This document shows positions 25,931-36,435 of a stretch of DNA of 64,000 nucleotides, piece after piece. Origin of the DNA: Spinacia oleracea (taxonomy: Eukaryota; Streptophyta; Magnoliopsida; Caryophyllales; Amaranthaceae). The position numbers and the translations under genes were made by a program. The notes beneath the pieces are model-generated. The model did not search any database, was not told the DNA's origin, and was given only the letters and a program-made list of their open reading frames with translations. The stretch is taken from assembly GCF_020520425.1 (NCBI RefSeq), contig NC_079489.1, positions 20,298,001 to 20,362,000 of the forward strand, written 5' to 3'. The number at the start of each line of letters is the position of its first letter. Positions within the stretch are counted from its first letter, which is position 1.

Positions 25931-28273
25931 TCAACGAATGCGACTCACATGAGCAAATGGCTCAGGAGCACTAGTTTCTTTTGAAGATTTCACTTCATCT
26001 GGACTTCCAAACACATTCCAAATCCGCAAGGTCTCATCCCCTACAGAAGCTACTGAGTGGCCGTCAGGACTCTGTAACATAGATTACAAAAATATCAGTA
26101 AAATACAAAAAAGTTAAGGTAAATTGTCAACAAATCATGATAAATTAATTACCTGAGACATGAAAAGTACTCTAGAGGTATGCCCAGTAAGCTCTGCCAT
26201 CTGCACCATAGATGGATATTTCCACAAAGTCAATTTGTTATCAGGAAGCCCATGCGAGCTCAGAAGCTCACGGTCATTATTGTTCCACAACAAAGCAGAA
26301 ACCTGGGATCCAGTATCAATTGAGTTCAAACATGCACCAGTATTAATGTTCCAGAATTTTATGCATCCATCAGCCATGCCTCCACCAGAAGCCAGCATAT
26401 TACTCTGATAAGGACACCAAGCAAGAGCTTTAACTGCAGCTGTGTGGTCCTGAATCCTGTGCAGCCACTGAGAAGCTGAATTTAAACCTGCCATTGATCG
26501 ATCCCAGATGTGTACAAGATTGTCATTGCCTCCACTGACAAGATATCGACCTGAAGGTGACCATTTTAACCCACAAACCTCATTCCGGTGTCCTCTGTAG
26601 GTTTCAATTATATGATTCCTAACCCTTAAATCATTGTTAATGATTTTGCTGTCTGCTGATCCAGTTGTGAGGATGTTATTGTTCCAAGTCAGTGTACCAA
26701 CGCGAGCTTGGTGGCCATCACTTAAAGTTCTCAGCTGCAAGAACCAAAAAAAGTCAGAAATTGAAAAACCCAGACATAAAAACCTAGAATATATAGTTGT
26801 GCTAGTTATTCACCTTTTTGTTAGTTATAGAATCCCAGACCTGAACTTCTGAGTTGTTCAAGCCAATGGCAATATTACGACCATCAGGCGCCCAGCTCAC
26901 ACTCGTTACTGGGCCTTTATCATCAGATACGGTTTCAAGCTCCCACGAAGTATGACTGGATGCATCCCAAAGGTATACTGTGTTTTCAAGAGCAATAGCA
27001 ATAACATTGCTCTTACCCCAATCCAGCAAATTCAAGTAGTAGTCATCTACCAGACCAGGGCAATCCAACATACGTTCTGCAATCTGTTTACAACACCAAT
27101 GTCAAATTTCGGAGTTTATAACCAAGCAACAACCAAAAAGGCCAAGGACATACTAACAAACTAAGCAATTCAAGAGATAGCATATCCAAAAAATATCAAA
27201 ATGGTACTTCATACATATCATTTGACAATTGACATACGATCACATACTCCAAAAATAAGCTATAAAACTCACCAAAGCTTTCAATATAATGCCTCATTAT
27301 TTTGAAAAAAAGCACTCATAGTAATCCGTAATTCATAATGTTTTTCCTCGTTTACTGTTCTTAGGAAAAATGTTGCCAACATGCGCGCTTTTTCTACACT
27401 AAATATAAGTAAATAAGTATTCAACTTATAATCTTACATAGAGGATCACAACCATAATCATAAATAACATTTTAATCATGCAAGAAAGATAAAAAGAACA
27501 CTAAGGTCTGATACAAAACAATTCGATAAAAGATTCAAAACAAGTCCATCATTAGTCCCTAAACCCTAGAAATAATTGTCCGTGTTAATACAAAACAATT
27601 CGATAGATTCAAAACAAGTCCATTATAAGTCCCTAAACCCTAGACATAATTGTCCGTGTTAATACAAAACAATTCGATAACAGATTCAAAACAAGTCCAT
27701 TATTAGTCCCTAAACCCTAGACATAATTATCCGTGTTAATACCAAAATTAGATGCATAATTGGATAAACCCAATCAAAATTAGTGAGAAAAGTGAACAAA
27801 CCTGAGGAACCCGACGATGTCTTCGTTTACCAACAGAAGCACCCTCCAATTGGGGGGTGGAAATAGGAAGTGGGGCAGGTGGCTTGTTACTGAATGCAAG
27901 AATTCTTGATCTGTTCATCCCAAAAACCTCCTTCATCCGCTGCCGATACGCCTCCTTTGACGGCGATGTAACAGAACTATCCTTCTCTTTATCCTTCCAT
28001 CCTTCTGTCAGCATGTAATGCGCATAATCAAAATCGATAGCTGATCTATTCGGAATAAATCTATCCAAATCCAACTGTTTTTCATTCAAATCATCACAAA
28101 AACACAAAATTTCAGTAAAATTAACCTAATTTTAACAATAAATCGTATTTAAAAACAAAAAGAAGATGAATTCTTACGTTTTCTTTGGTTCGATTGTGAA
28201 TCAGATTGTAACGAATGTGACTTGACATCAGACTCTTCCCTGATCCAGGGCAGGAGGGAGAAAAGGATGACAT
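25931..28273 (-). CDS. CDC20: CDC20-type activator of the anaphase-promoting complex, 5 exons
   Basis: WD40 substrate adaptor that activates the APC/C ubiquitin ligase in mitosis and is the target of the spindle checkpoint. Exons (high to low): 28273-28178, 28074-27802, 27083-26814, 26734-26153, 26071-25931, all in phase, 453 aa. A KEN box (30-32) closes exon 1. The C-box DRFIPNR (36-42) follows at once and is followed by [16 protein letters not shown] basic KRRHRRVPQ segment precedes the beta-propeller (about 140-430) with repeats ending in VYLWD, VQVWD, VHIWD, IKFWN, LTLWK and LRIWN. The protein ends in the Ile-Arg tail used to dock on the APC/C. The start is the first in-frame ATG; upstream frame extension has no ATG. 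The convergence of all CDC20 motifs makes this CDC20 rather than CCS52/FZR. Intron 2 holds a tandem repeat. Appears intact. Confidence 0.95.
27513..27740. repeat. Tandem repeat, 3 copies of about 77 bp, in CDC20 intron 2
   Basis: Copies start at 27513, 27590 and 27664 (77, 74 and 77 bases). Each runs from ACAAAACAATTCGATA to CCGTGTTAAT and contains CCCTAAACCCTAGA. A few substitutions separate them. Confidence 0.9.
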
Positions 28274-29095
28274 GATTTTCAAGTAAAAGATATTTGTGAT
28301 AAACTTAGCGGTATTCCAACTACTGGTTGCCGCCAATTACTGGTTATGTTGCCGTTGGAGAATTTTGAATTTTTGAGAGAAGGGAAGGAGATAGAATAGA
28401 AAAGAAAAGGAAAGATTAATTTGGGAGGATTAATGAATAATGAGGTTATTTTATTGACGGGAGAAGGTCGATATTAACCGACTTATAATAAGCCTAAAAA
28501 TTAATAATAAAAACAAGGTTGATGTTAACCGACTTGAAGAAAAGGGTATTTTACTATTTTAGGTCACGGTGAGTAATTGTTAAAAATTTAAGTGTTACAA
28601 ACTAAAGGGTAAAAAAATTGGAGTGTTTTGTGAAAACATGGTAAAAATGTAAAATTTATAACTACTTTGATGTATAAATGCATAAAATTCGGGGGTTTTT
28701 ATTCGACTTCCTCAATCGCTAAAACGCCCGCGTATTTATCATAAAATGACGATTTTACTCTTTTAAAGAAAATTACCCCCATCTCCCTTCACCCTTCCCC
28801 TTCACGTTTTTTAAACTTTTTTTTTGAATCGAAATTAATATATAAACAAATAAAAATTTTAAACTACCATTTTTAAACAAATACTTCTAACAATTTTATT
28901 TTTTTCAATTATATTAATTATTTTAATTATGAAATTCAGTAATTATTCAATTCTTTTTTTTGGCAACACTTTTTAAAATATTCGAAATTAAAAACGAAAT
29001 TATAAACTTTTTTATTTTTATTACATTCATTTTTACCTAGCAGGAAAAAAAATTTAATTTAAAAAAAAAATTAATTCATTTTTTTTTAAAACACA
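28274..29095. other. CDC20 5' flank and AT-rich spacer
   Basis: The first 150 bases are the likely promoter and leader of the CDC20 gene. Two copies of a GTTAACCGACTT-like motif occur at about 28470-28535. The remainder is AT-rich with homopolymer runs and no gene. Confidence 0.5.
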
Positions 29096-29103
29096 AGGGC
29101 CGC

Positions 29104-29270
29104 CCGGAATTGGCGGCCCGGACCATGGTTGGTCCCCCGAAATTGGCGGCACGGACCATGGTTGGTCCACCCGGAATTGGCGGCACGGACCATGGTTGGT
29201 CCATCCGGAATTGGCGGCCCGGACCAAGGTTGGTCCCGGAGTTGGCGACCCAAACCATGGTTGGTCCACC
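29104..29270. repeat. GC-rich minisatellite with palindromic unit, about 5 copies
   Basis: Units of about 31-36 bases, each holding GGAATTGGCGGC and then a hairpin-capable block GGACCATGGTTGGTCC (arms GGACCA and TGGTCC). Five copies with small differences. It stands out as a GC island in AT-rich sequence. The open frames seen on both strands come from the repeat period and are not genes. Confidence 0.85.
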
Positions 29271-29436
29271 TATATCCATCACCCGCTTTTCACCCATCTA
29301 ATTCGAATTCTCGTCTGCTTAGTTACAGCGGGTGACCGGATTATTTGATAATCCACTAAATATTTCGATCCCTATTTATTACCCTTTCTTCTTTAACAAA
29401 TCAATCTTTTCAAATGAGAGATATTTAGAAGGCAAA

Positions 29437-29748
29437 CTAGATTTACCCCGAGCGATGCACGAGTTTTTTTAATTTAAAAATCTTGTATATTTTACGTACT
29501 ATAAAGTAGGATACGCAAATTTTGAAATAATGAAATGTGAAGCATTGGAGTGTAATGAAATTAAATTTAGAATGTGAAACAACTAAAATTAATTCTGAAA
29601 TAAAATAAGCATCTAATTAAGGAGGAGAAATGAAAATGATAAATATAAATGATGACCTAACAAAAAAAATAAAAATAATAGGAGTACCAAAGAGATGACA
29701 CGTGACATCACTTTATGCAAATATTGAATTTTAAAATATTAGTATAGG
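29437..29748 (-). mobile_element. Non-autonomous Helitron, reverse orientation
   Basis: Read on the minus strand it ends in a short GC hairpin (CTCGTGCATCGCTCGGGG) followed by TAAATCTAG and a host T, the Helitron 3' signature. The 5' end near 29748 carries the TATACTAATATTTTAAAA and CACGTGTCA motifs shared with other plant Helitrons, but the exact TC start is uncertain. Confidence 0.55.
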
Positions 29749-30064
29749 TAGGATTAGAGTCCTCAACAAGAGTAAAAGGAAAAAAAGTTCCTTAAAAGAA
29801 AACGAGTAAAAGGACTGAAATGTCCTTATAAAAATATCCATTTATCCATATGAACACAAGTCACTTGAGGCCGAGACTTCTAGCTAGCCACGAGTCCATG
29901 ACAAATTGATAACATATGGACCTAATTTTCTATTTCCTCTTCCTCCCCCTCCACAAATTAGAAGGTGCACACATTTTTTTCGGGTTGAGAACATATTTTT
30001 ACGGTTTAAAAGTACCTTTTTACAGTTTATAAGCATACTTTTTAGTTTAAAAGTCCATATATTA

Positions 30065-30532
30065 TCTATTACTATATACTAAAAGAGACACCAGGAATAA
30101 CACGTGTCACTTCATGGTGAAAAGATTTCCCGCCAAAAACTCTTTCCTAAAAAGACATATTTATCTTTTTTTATTTTCTCTCCTTTTGTATAAATGTTTA
30201 TATATGGAAAAAAATATAGGATTATGGATTATGCCATTATTAAAATTTTGGTAATATTTTAGTCAAATTGTCATATCAATAATAGAGAATGTTCTTACTC
30301 AATATTTTGGCCAAAGTAGCATATTAAATATATCAAATATTTTAGTCAGATCATTATATTAAACATATAAAATATATAATACGTAGTAAGTTAAAATATG
30401 ATAAAATGAGTACATTCGAGATTATTAATTACGCAATAGATTTAAGGGATAAATACTTCAATTAAAATTTTATAAAAAAGATAGTCAAATAATAATTTTC
30501 AAATATCCGTGCGTGCACGGGACCTAATCTAG
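30065..30532 (+). mobile_element. Non-autonomous Helitron
   Basis: Starts with TC after a host A (TCTATTACTATATACTAAAA), has ACACGTGTCACTT near the start, and ends with the hairpin CCGTGCGTGCACGG then GACCTAATCTAG before a host T. Insertion between A and T without duplication is the Helitron rule. 468 bases, no helicase gene. Confidence 0.75.
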
Positions 30533-30547
30533 TTTACTTTTAAAACG

Positions 30548-31953
30548 GAGTTAAGCTAATAAATGGGGTCTAACCTTTTGAACTTTTCACCGTTTAGGAC
30601 CTATAGCTTTTTTTTCACCGTTTGGGACCTCATTCCCCTTTTCCGGCCAAATTTAACTAGAGTACATTAAAAGGTTAGGTCCTTGGGTTAAAAGGTTAAA
30701 GTAAATCAAAAGTTTGAGGACTAACCTTTTTGTTTTTTCACCTTTCAGGACCTGAACTTTCTTTTTTCACCTTTTGAGACCTCATTCAAGTTTTCATGTA
30801 ATTCCAATTCAATTATTAAAGTTTCTAATCATTAACATATAATAAGTTCAAATTGAAATGATATGTAACTTAATTCATAAATTTAGCCCATATATAAATT
30901 GATTTGGGTATCAAATAATCTAATGAATAAAGAAGAAAATAATTATTTACAAGCTGATCGATCATATTTTATATATTCGGTTATGGTGTCCAATGACAAT
31001 AGAAGAATTAAGCAATTTATATAGTAGAGTACGATATTCATACAATTATACTCAAAGGTTTACGGGGATGGTGGAACTAAAAATACACTACGGAATTTTC
31101 CGCTCCGGGACCCAAGTTGTTAGGAAGATCCGCCATTGATGGTATATCCTCACAATTATTTGTGGTTTGTTTGAAGAATATTAGTAATGTCCACACAAAA
31201 ACGTAAAAATAATAAAAATAGGTTAATTTTAAACGAATTCTGATTTTGATCACAAGTTAATATATCATACTATTTCTTGATTGTTTTATGACAGTAAAGA
31301 CAATTGGATTATTGATGCTCATATTTGATGAGGTACTTAAATGATTTATGCTTAACTCGATCAAAATTAATCAGCAATTTCCGAATTAAAATTGCTGACC
31401 TCAAATTTTCTATAAACATATTCAAATCAGTTGTTATTGGATTACGTAAATTAAGTTTCAACTATTAAAGGTCTTATGAATGAGTAAATATTATCTATGA
31501 TGTTTGGAGAAGAGTACTATGTAGTTTTAATTGTATGATGGGGTTTGGGAAAGATGAATTATTATTATTATTATTATTATTGTTAAATATATTAATAACA
31601 ATTATTACATAATAATTAATAAAAATAAAAATATTAATAACTATTATTATAATTATTAATTTGAGGGTTAATTTTTTTATATATAATAAATAACGTTGGT
31701 ATACAAAATATGGATATGAGGTCCCAAAAGGTGAAAAAAAAATATTCGGGTCCTAAACGGTGAAAATATCAAAAAGTTGGATCCTAACCTTTGTCTTAAT
31801 TTATTATTTGAGTGATAGTATGGTTAACGGTGAGTTAAACTATGGTTAACTGGCCGGAAAATGAACATGAGTCCCCAAAAGGTGAAAAAAAAAGGTTGAG
31901 GTCCTAAAGGGTGAAAAAACCAAAAGGTTAGACCCCAACTTTTATCTTAACTC
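30548..31953. mobile_element. Non-autonomous Mutator-like element (long TIR)
   Basis: Long inverted ends of about 250 bases (30548-30800 and 31700-31953) start GAGTTAAG and each contain two related sub-repeats of the type GGTC..AACCTTTT..TTTTTTCACC..GGGACCTCA. The element is flanked by a perfect ten-base duplication, TTTTAAAACG, at 30538-30547 and 31954-31963. Long TIRs and 9-11 base duplications are Mutator hallmarks. The middle is AT-rich with an ATT microsatellite and no transposase or gene fragment that I recognise. It sits five bases from the end of the neighbouring Helitron. Confidence 0.8.
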
Positions 31954-31963
31954 TTTTAAAACG

Positions 31964-32859
31964 GATGTACCTTTTATGTGAAAATATGCTTTTAACGGTA
32001 AATATATGCTTTCAAACAATAAAAATGTATTTTTTAAAGGCGTAAAAATACAAAACCGACTCGGTTGTACGTAGGGTGTACCTTCTACCGATTGCTCCCC
32101 CTCCCTCTTTCTCTTCTGTAGATAAAAAAATCCCCAATTCAATTTAGGGTTTCCTTGTTTCTTCACCTCAATCACTCGCATTTTTTGCTTTTCATTCAAT
32201 TAATTGATGATTTGTTATTTTGTATTGCGTCGCCATCGATTTGTTTGAAACTTGGGTTTGGTTCGTTGTTTATCTCCTCCACACGATCTTGGGTTGTTCT
32301 AAATTTCGGCGTTCACGGCGGCAGTAACGAGTGTTCCAACGATGGAGGAGGTGTTGCTACTTGGTAGGGGTTGAAAGGAGGAAGGACCGCTGAAAAGGAC
32401 GGCTAGAAATACATCATTTTCTCCAAATGCAAGCTCGAGTTCTTAACTGGTATAGTGATTAGAGTTCCAGAGGATGCCTTGAAGGCATAGGTATGGGATT
32501 ATATGGTAAAAAAGTTGTGCTACTCTCAGTACTTTCATTGCCTACAGTTATGCTTTATTCTTAATAAATCCATTTTTGAGATTCTGTTTCCTGATTATCA
32601 AGTGAAGTTATTCAAGGTCAGAAGACAATTTTACTTCATAACACAAAGATCATCCAATAATAGGATTACAGGAATACAGGTTTTGGGATACTTTGGTGAT
32701 TGTGTCAAAACTGTTCTAAAATTTGTTTATGCTATATGGTGGTGTTTGCTAAATAGCGTTTTTGAATTATGCCTATAAAATACTTTAAATGGTAGTATGA
32801 TGTTAATGTAATTACTATGAATTCTTTGACCGGCAACCAACAACCAACAACTTGATTCT
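31964..32859. other. Spacer with leader-like sequence, no gene recognised
   Basis: From about 32090 the plus strand looks like a plant 5' leader (CT-rich, then TTTAGGGTTTCC). A short GC-richer block near 32310-32400 opens with ATGGAGGAGGTG but stops after a few codons. It may be a decayed gene or a non-coding transcript; no product can be named. Confidence 0.3.
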
Positions 32860-32933
32860 AGCCTATTAGCTCAAAATGGTAGAGCATCGTGTGTTGACAC
32901 ACGAAGATGTAGGTTCAAGTCCTACATAGGCTA
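32860..32933 (+). tRNA. tRNA-like gene with an 8-base anticodon loop
   Basis: A complete cloverleaf can be drawn. The acceptor stem AGCCTAT pairs with ATAGGCT (7 of 7) with discriminator A. The D stem GCTC pairs with GAGC, the anticodon stem TCGTG with CACGA and the T stem GTAGG with CCTAC, with loop TTCAAGT. The B box GGTTCAAGTCC is good; the A box TAGCTCAAAATGG is fair. The anticodon loop is TGTTGACA, eight bases instead of seven (or six if the stem has six pairs), so the anticodon is ambiguous: GAC (Val), TGA (Ser) or GTT (Asn). There is no intron and no T-run terminator close behind. The bacterial or organellar flavour suggests possible transfer from an organelle, but I do not recognise the source. 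It may be a pseudo-tRNA. Confidence 0.6.
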
Positions 32934-34267
32934 CATACAAGCTATGAGATTTGGAAGTCTTAAGGAGTTGGGTAGTGTTTCTCAATGTGTCATAAAGAAT
33001 ATATGTTGTGTCCTCATCATCCCTAATTTTCTAACTCTTATAGTAGTTAATTTATCCAAAGACAGCACCCTCAACATTATTCATGTAACTACGCTAGCAG
33101 CGAGTTTGAGCAACATAGGCAGCTGCTGCTGCTGGTAAACTATTCTCAGAAAATGAAATAATAACATTGTTGTTACCTTGTTTTCTGAAATATTGTCAAA
33201 GATATTGTTCTACTAGTGTCATATGCAGAAAGAATCAAACTTGAACCCAATCTGAAAAATCAACAGGAGGTTAGGAGAATCTTCTTAAGATCAGAAAAAT
33301 AAATACAAGAAAGAGTTCAGAAACTTTATAAAGCTACCAAACCCAGCCCAAGGGTTGCTCCACCCAGGTGGTCTAGATCAGGTCTGTTACTCTTACTAAG
33401 TTGCTCCCTAGAAAACTAAATCAAGCAACAGCTTACTATAAGAGTCATATTATCTTGCTGAAATTTGTTAATAGAGGTGACAAGTTTTAGACTTGTCCCG
33501 AATCCTGATTCATACAAGTCTACTTTTAAACAATGGTCACAACAGGTTTAATATCTTCTTCATAACCTGATCAGGAGAAGTGTGTATAAAAATACCATCT
33601 TCACAACAACAGATGAGTGCCAACAGTGGAGAATGCCATTCATTTATTGAATCTTGACATATATGCCACCTTGCAATCGGATTGCTCGGCAGTCAGAAAA
33701 TCATTCAAGAGATAACAGACAGCCTGTGAGGCTGTGATATGCTTATAAAACTGAACCCAGAACAGAGGGTGTGTGGCTGTGATATGCGAGTATGAAACTA
33801 TGCTTTTGGAATTTGGAAAGGTAGTATATGAGTCAATCTACTAGGGATTGTTATACTCCGTATAAGCTCAGAGAACGCGATCATAGTTAACGTACAAGAT
33901 GCACAAACTGAAACAAGTCTTATCAGGGTAATACTCCTTCTGTACAAGAGCTAACATTGGGATACATCCACAAAGCAAATGGCATTTAAATTTTACTAAA
34001 CTCAAGTAGCAACAGCAGGTTTACTTTGCATAGTAATCAATTTAGTTGACAATGCAGGCCAGACTAATTTGAACCTTAATGACATAACAAAAACAACATA
34101 GATGAGACTAGAAACAAACTTCATTCTGTTTTATTAAATTTCCTCGAAACTAGATCTACTTATTCGACATGATACATGTCCACAACAACTATCCCTACAT
34201 TTAACAAAGAAAATTCAATTCTATCTGTAAAGAAAGATCTGCATCAGTGATTTGCTATTCTTGAATT
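32934..34267. other. Spacer and 3' flank of the WNK-like gene
   Basis: No gene recognised. The right part, up to the stop codon at 34268, should include the 3' untranslated region of the minus-strand kinase gene. Confidence 0.5.
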
Positions 34268-35635
34268 CTACTGATCAGCAGTCGAAGTAGTTGCCTTACA
34301 TGAGAAACAGGATAGCATGCCTCTCAACAAGCCTAGTTGATAAACTGGCTTAACAACACGATCTTGGCACGATATTTCATAGTACTTTACGAACCGGTGA
34401 CCACTATCAGATGACGCTACTGGTATGAGTGTGTCCATAAGCTGAGTAACCGTTACTACTTCTGCAGCTGAAAAGCCATGTTCTGTTGCAATTCCCGCAA
34501 GAATTCCTTGAATTGTATCACTTTCACTTGAGTAAACATTTTCAATCACCACTTCACTTTTAGATGCAAACTTAATCCACAATGTCAGTAATATCGAATC
34601 AGAATCAGAATCAGAATCAGATTCAGCATTGTCATTGTTATTGTTGTTTACTTTTGTCCCTCTTAACCAAAATGTCTTCGGTAGTAATTTATCCACTTGA
34701 CCAGGCACAACCTTGAAACTTTCTGTCAGACTCTGACTATTAGTTGGGGTGATAGGAATAGTAGTTTGTGCAAGAAACGGATCATCCAAGAGGACAGTCG
34801 CCGTGGGTCTGTCAGAAGCAGGAGCCAAACACCTTTCAATGAACTGCTTAGCCGCAGGATCAGCCACTCTTCTTAATGAATCAGGCATTATACCCGAACT
34901 AGCCTTCATACGAGCATGATATTTGTTAACATATTCCCTATATGGAATTTCAAGGGTGATCATCTGTAATACGCACATCCCAAAAGAATAAATGTCAACT
35001 GACTCATGACATGGTTCTCCTACTGAAACCTCTGGTGCAATAAACAATGGTGTTTCAAAAGTATCTGCACTGTACTTTTGACCAAGAATCATAGCCAGAC
35101 TGAAATCTCCAAGTTTAACAGTGCAAGTATTACCATTAATAAAGATGTTTTCAAACTTAACATCACGATGAATAATTGGTGGATTTTGATTGTGAAGATA
35201 TTCCAAACCTCTAAGAATCTGTATGCACCAACTCTTGATAGCAATATCATCTTCAAGAAAATGTTTCTGAAGATAATCTAACAAATTACCAGAAGTAGAA
35301 GGTTCAGTAATCATGTAAAGTCTTTTCTCCTTAAAATCAACCCAAGAATCATAGCATCTAACAATATTATCATGCACCAATGGTTTCATGAGATTATGTT
35401 CATTACACAAACTCTCAACATATTTCTCGTTCTTCAACATATCTTTTGTTAATAATGTCTCAGACCAAGCGATTTCGAGACCATTAATACCATCAAAGCC
35501 CTTGAAAACTACTTTCTCAGCATCACCTCCTCTTGTTCCTAAGAGCGTGCCATATCTTACGAATTGTCCGACCAAATCTCTGTCGCAGATTGCATAATTT
35601 GTGTTGCCTTCTTCCTGTGAACTTGAAGCCGCCAT
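34268..35635 (-). CDS. Intronless divergent WNK-like protein kinase
   Basis: One uninterrupted 455-aa frame with the plant WNK (with-no-lysine) kinase layout: a kinase domain at about 27-290, then a tail. Seen: FVRYGTLLG; EKVVFKGFD, which keeps a Lys at the strand-2 position WNKs use for ATP; HDNIVRCYDSWVD; IIHRDVKFENIFING (catalytic loop); KLGDFSLAMIL; FIAPEV; VDIYSFGMCVLQMITLEIPYREY; and a C-terminal WNK/OSR1-like region ILLTLWIKFAS...DTIQGILAG. Departures from the family: the glycine loop is altered and longer, HRDVKFEN replaces the usual HRDLKCDN, and the metal-binding motif reads GDFS where WNKs have GDLG. A Ser-Asp repeat (about 341-349) comes from an AGAATC-type microsatellite. Typical plant WNK genes have several introns, so this is probably a retrogene. 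Activity is uncertain. Confidence 0.85.
   Translation of the reverse strand: MAASSSQEEGNTNYAICDRDLVGQFVRYGTLLGTRGGDAEKVVFKGFDGINGLEIAWSETLLTKDMLKNEKYVESLCNEHNLMKPLVHDNIVRCYDSWVDFKEKRLYMITEPSTSGNLLDYLQKHFLEDDIAIKSWCIQILRGLEYLHNQNPPIIHRDVKFENIFINGNTCTVKLGDFSLAMILGQKYSADTFETPLFIAPEVSVGEPCHESVDIYSFGMCVLQMITLEIPYREYVNKYHARMKASSGIMPDSLRRVADPAAKQFIERCLAPASDRPTATVLLDDPFLAQTTIPITPTNSQSLTESFKVVPGQVDKLLPKTFWLRGTKVNNNNNDNAESDSDSDSDSILLTLWIKFASKSEVVIENVYSSESDTIQGILAGIATEHGFSAAEVVTVTQLMDTLIPVASSDSGHRFVKYYEISCQDRVVKPVYQLGLLRGMLSCFSCKATTSTADQ
34596..34627. repeat. Hexanucleotide repeat inside the WNK-like gene
   Basis: (AGAATC)n on the plus strand, coding for alternating Ser and Asp on the minus strand. It keeps the frame whatever the copy number. 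Confidence 0.8.
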
Positions 35636-36088
35636 TACTAACAGCTAGCATGCAATACAGAACCAGAGAATTGAATAAAAAAGAATTGGAAATGGAGGAA
35701 TATTTATATTGTTATGGGGTTTAGTTTTGGATAACAGTGACTGGCGACTTATGAGAGGAAGTTTTGTGGAATAATAAACGAAAGATGATGAATTGACGAT
35801 CGATGATTATTGATTAATGATTTCTATTTATAATAACAGTTTGGATTAAGTCGGTATTCAAGAAACTGAATATACCATTTCTTGATTTTCATTTTTATTA
35901 ATTAATAAATATAATCCAACCAACTATATCTGTTTATTAATTTTCGGTTATTTTTCCTTTTTGAAAAGTAAATCTGTTTACTACAAGTTGTTACGTTCAT
36001 TTAAGTTGCACGCTTAAGCCTCGCTAATTTAATCTTGAATAATTTAATCTGTAACGTTTAGATGTTCTTTTACTGATTAACCATGTCT
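35636..36088. other. WNK-like gene promoter region and spacer
   Basis: Upstream region of the kinase gene up to the copia insertion. Apart from the TATA box at 35824-35832 I see only AT-rich sequence. Confidence 0.5.
35824..35832 (-). promoter_or_regulatory. Probable TATA box of the WNK-like gene
   Basis: TATAAATAG on the minus strand, a consensus plant TATA box, about 190 bases before the start codon. It suggests that the intronless gene has a usable promoter. Confidence 0.4.
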
Positions 36089-36093
36089 ATTAT

Positions 36094-36265
36094 TATAGGA
36101 TATATGATATTTATATTTATCTTTTTCATTTTACAAAAGTTTGTTAGTGAGTTTGTTGCAAAAGCAATGTTGGCTTCTCTTCCAAGCTAAGAAACTTAAT
36201 CAGTAAATTCAAGTTTTCTTCAACTATTTTCTCTCTAGCATTCTGAAACTCTCTTAGATTCTTCA
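36094..36265 (+). repeat. 5' LTR of the copia element
   Basis: Starts TATAGGATATATG and ends AGATTCTTCA directly before the primer-binding site. The left terminus is TA rather than the usual TG; the boundary is set by the target duplication and by the match to the 3' LTR. Confidence 0.9.
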
Positions 36266-36277
36266 TGGTATCAGAGC
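36266..36277 (+). other. Primer-binding site of the copia element
   Basis: TGGTATCAGAGC, complementary to the 3' part of initiator tRNA-Met as in most plant copia elements, abutting the 5' LTR. Confidence 0.9.
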
Positions 36278-36435
36278 TGAATCTCATTTTGGAGATTTAG
36301 GTTTTCGATTTAGTGAATCAATACTGCACGAATTGCTTGGATTGCTGCGAAACTTCTTGCAATTGCGAAGTTTCTTGCACAATTTTGCGATTTCAAATCT
36401 GCGATTGTGATTGTATTTGATTGATTGTTGATATA

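Noticed and set aside
27513-27740. CRISPR-like array
   Set aside because: Three direct copies with no unique spacers, in a plant intron; an ordinary tandem repeat.
29054-29335. Four overlapping open frames, Pro/Gly/Trp-rich, on both strands
   Set aside because: Created by the repeat period of the minisatellite; no start context, no family.
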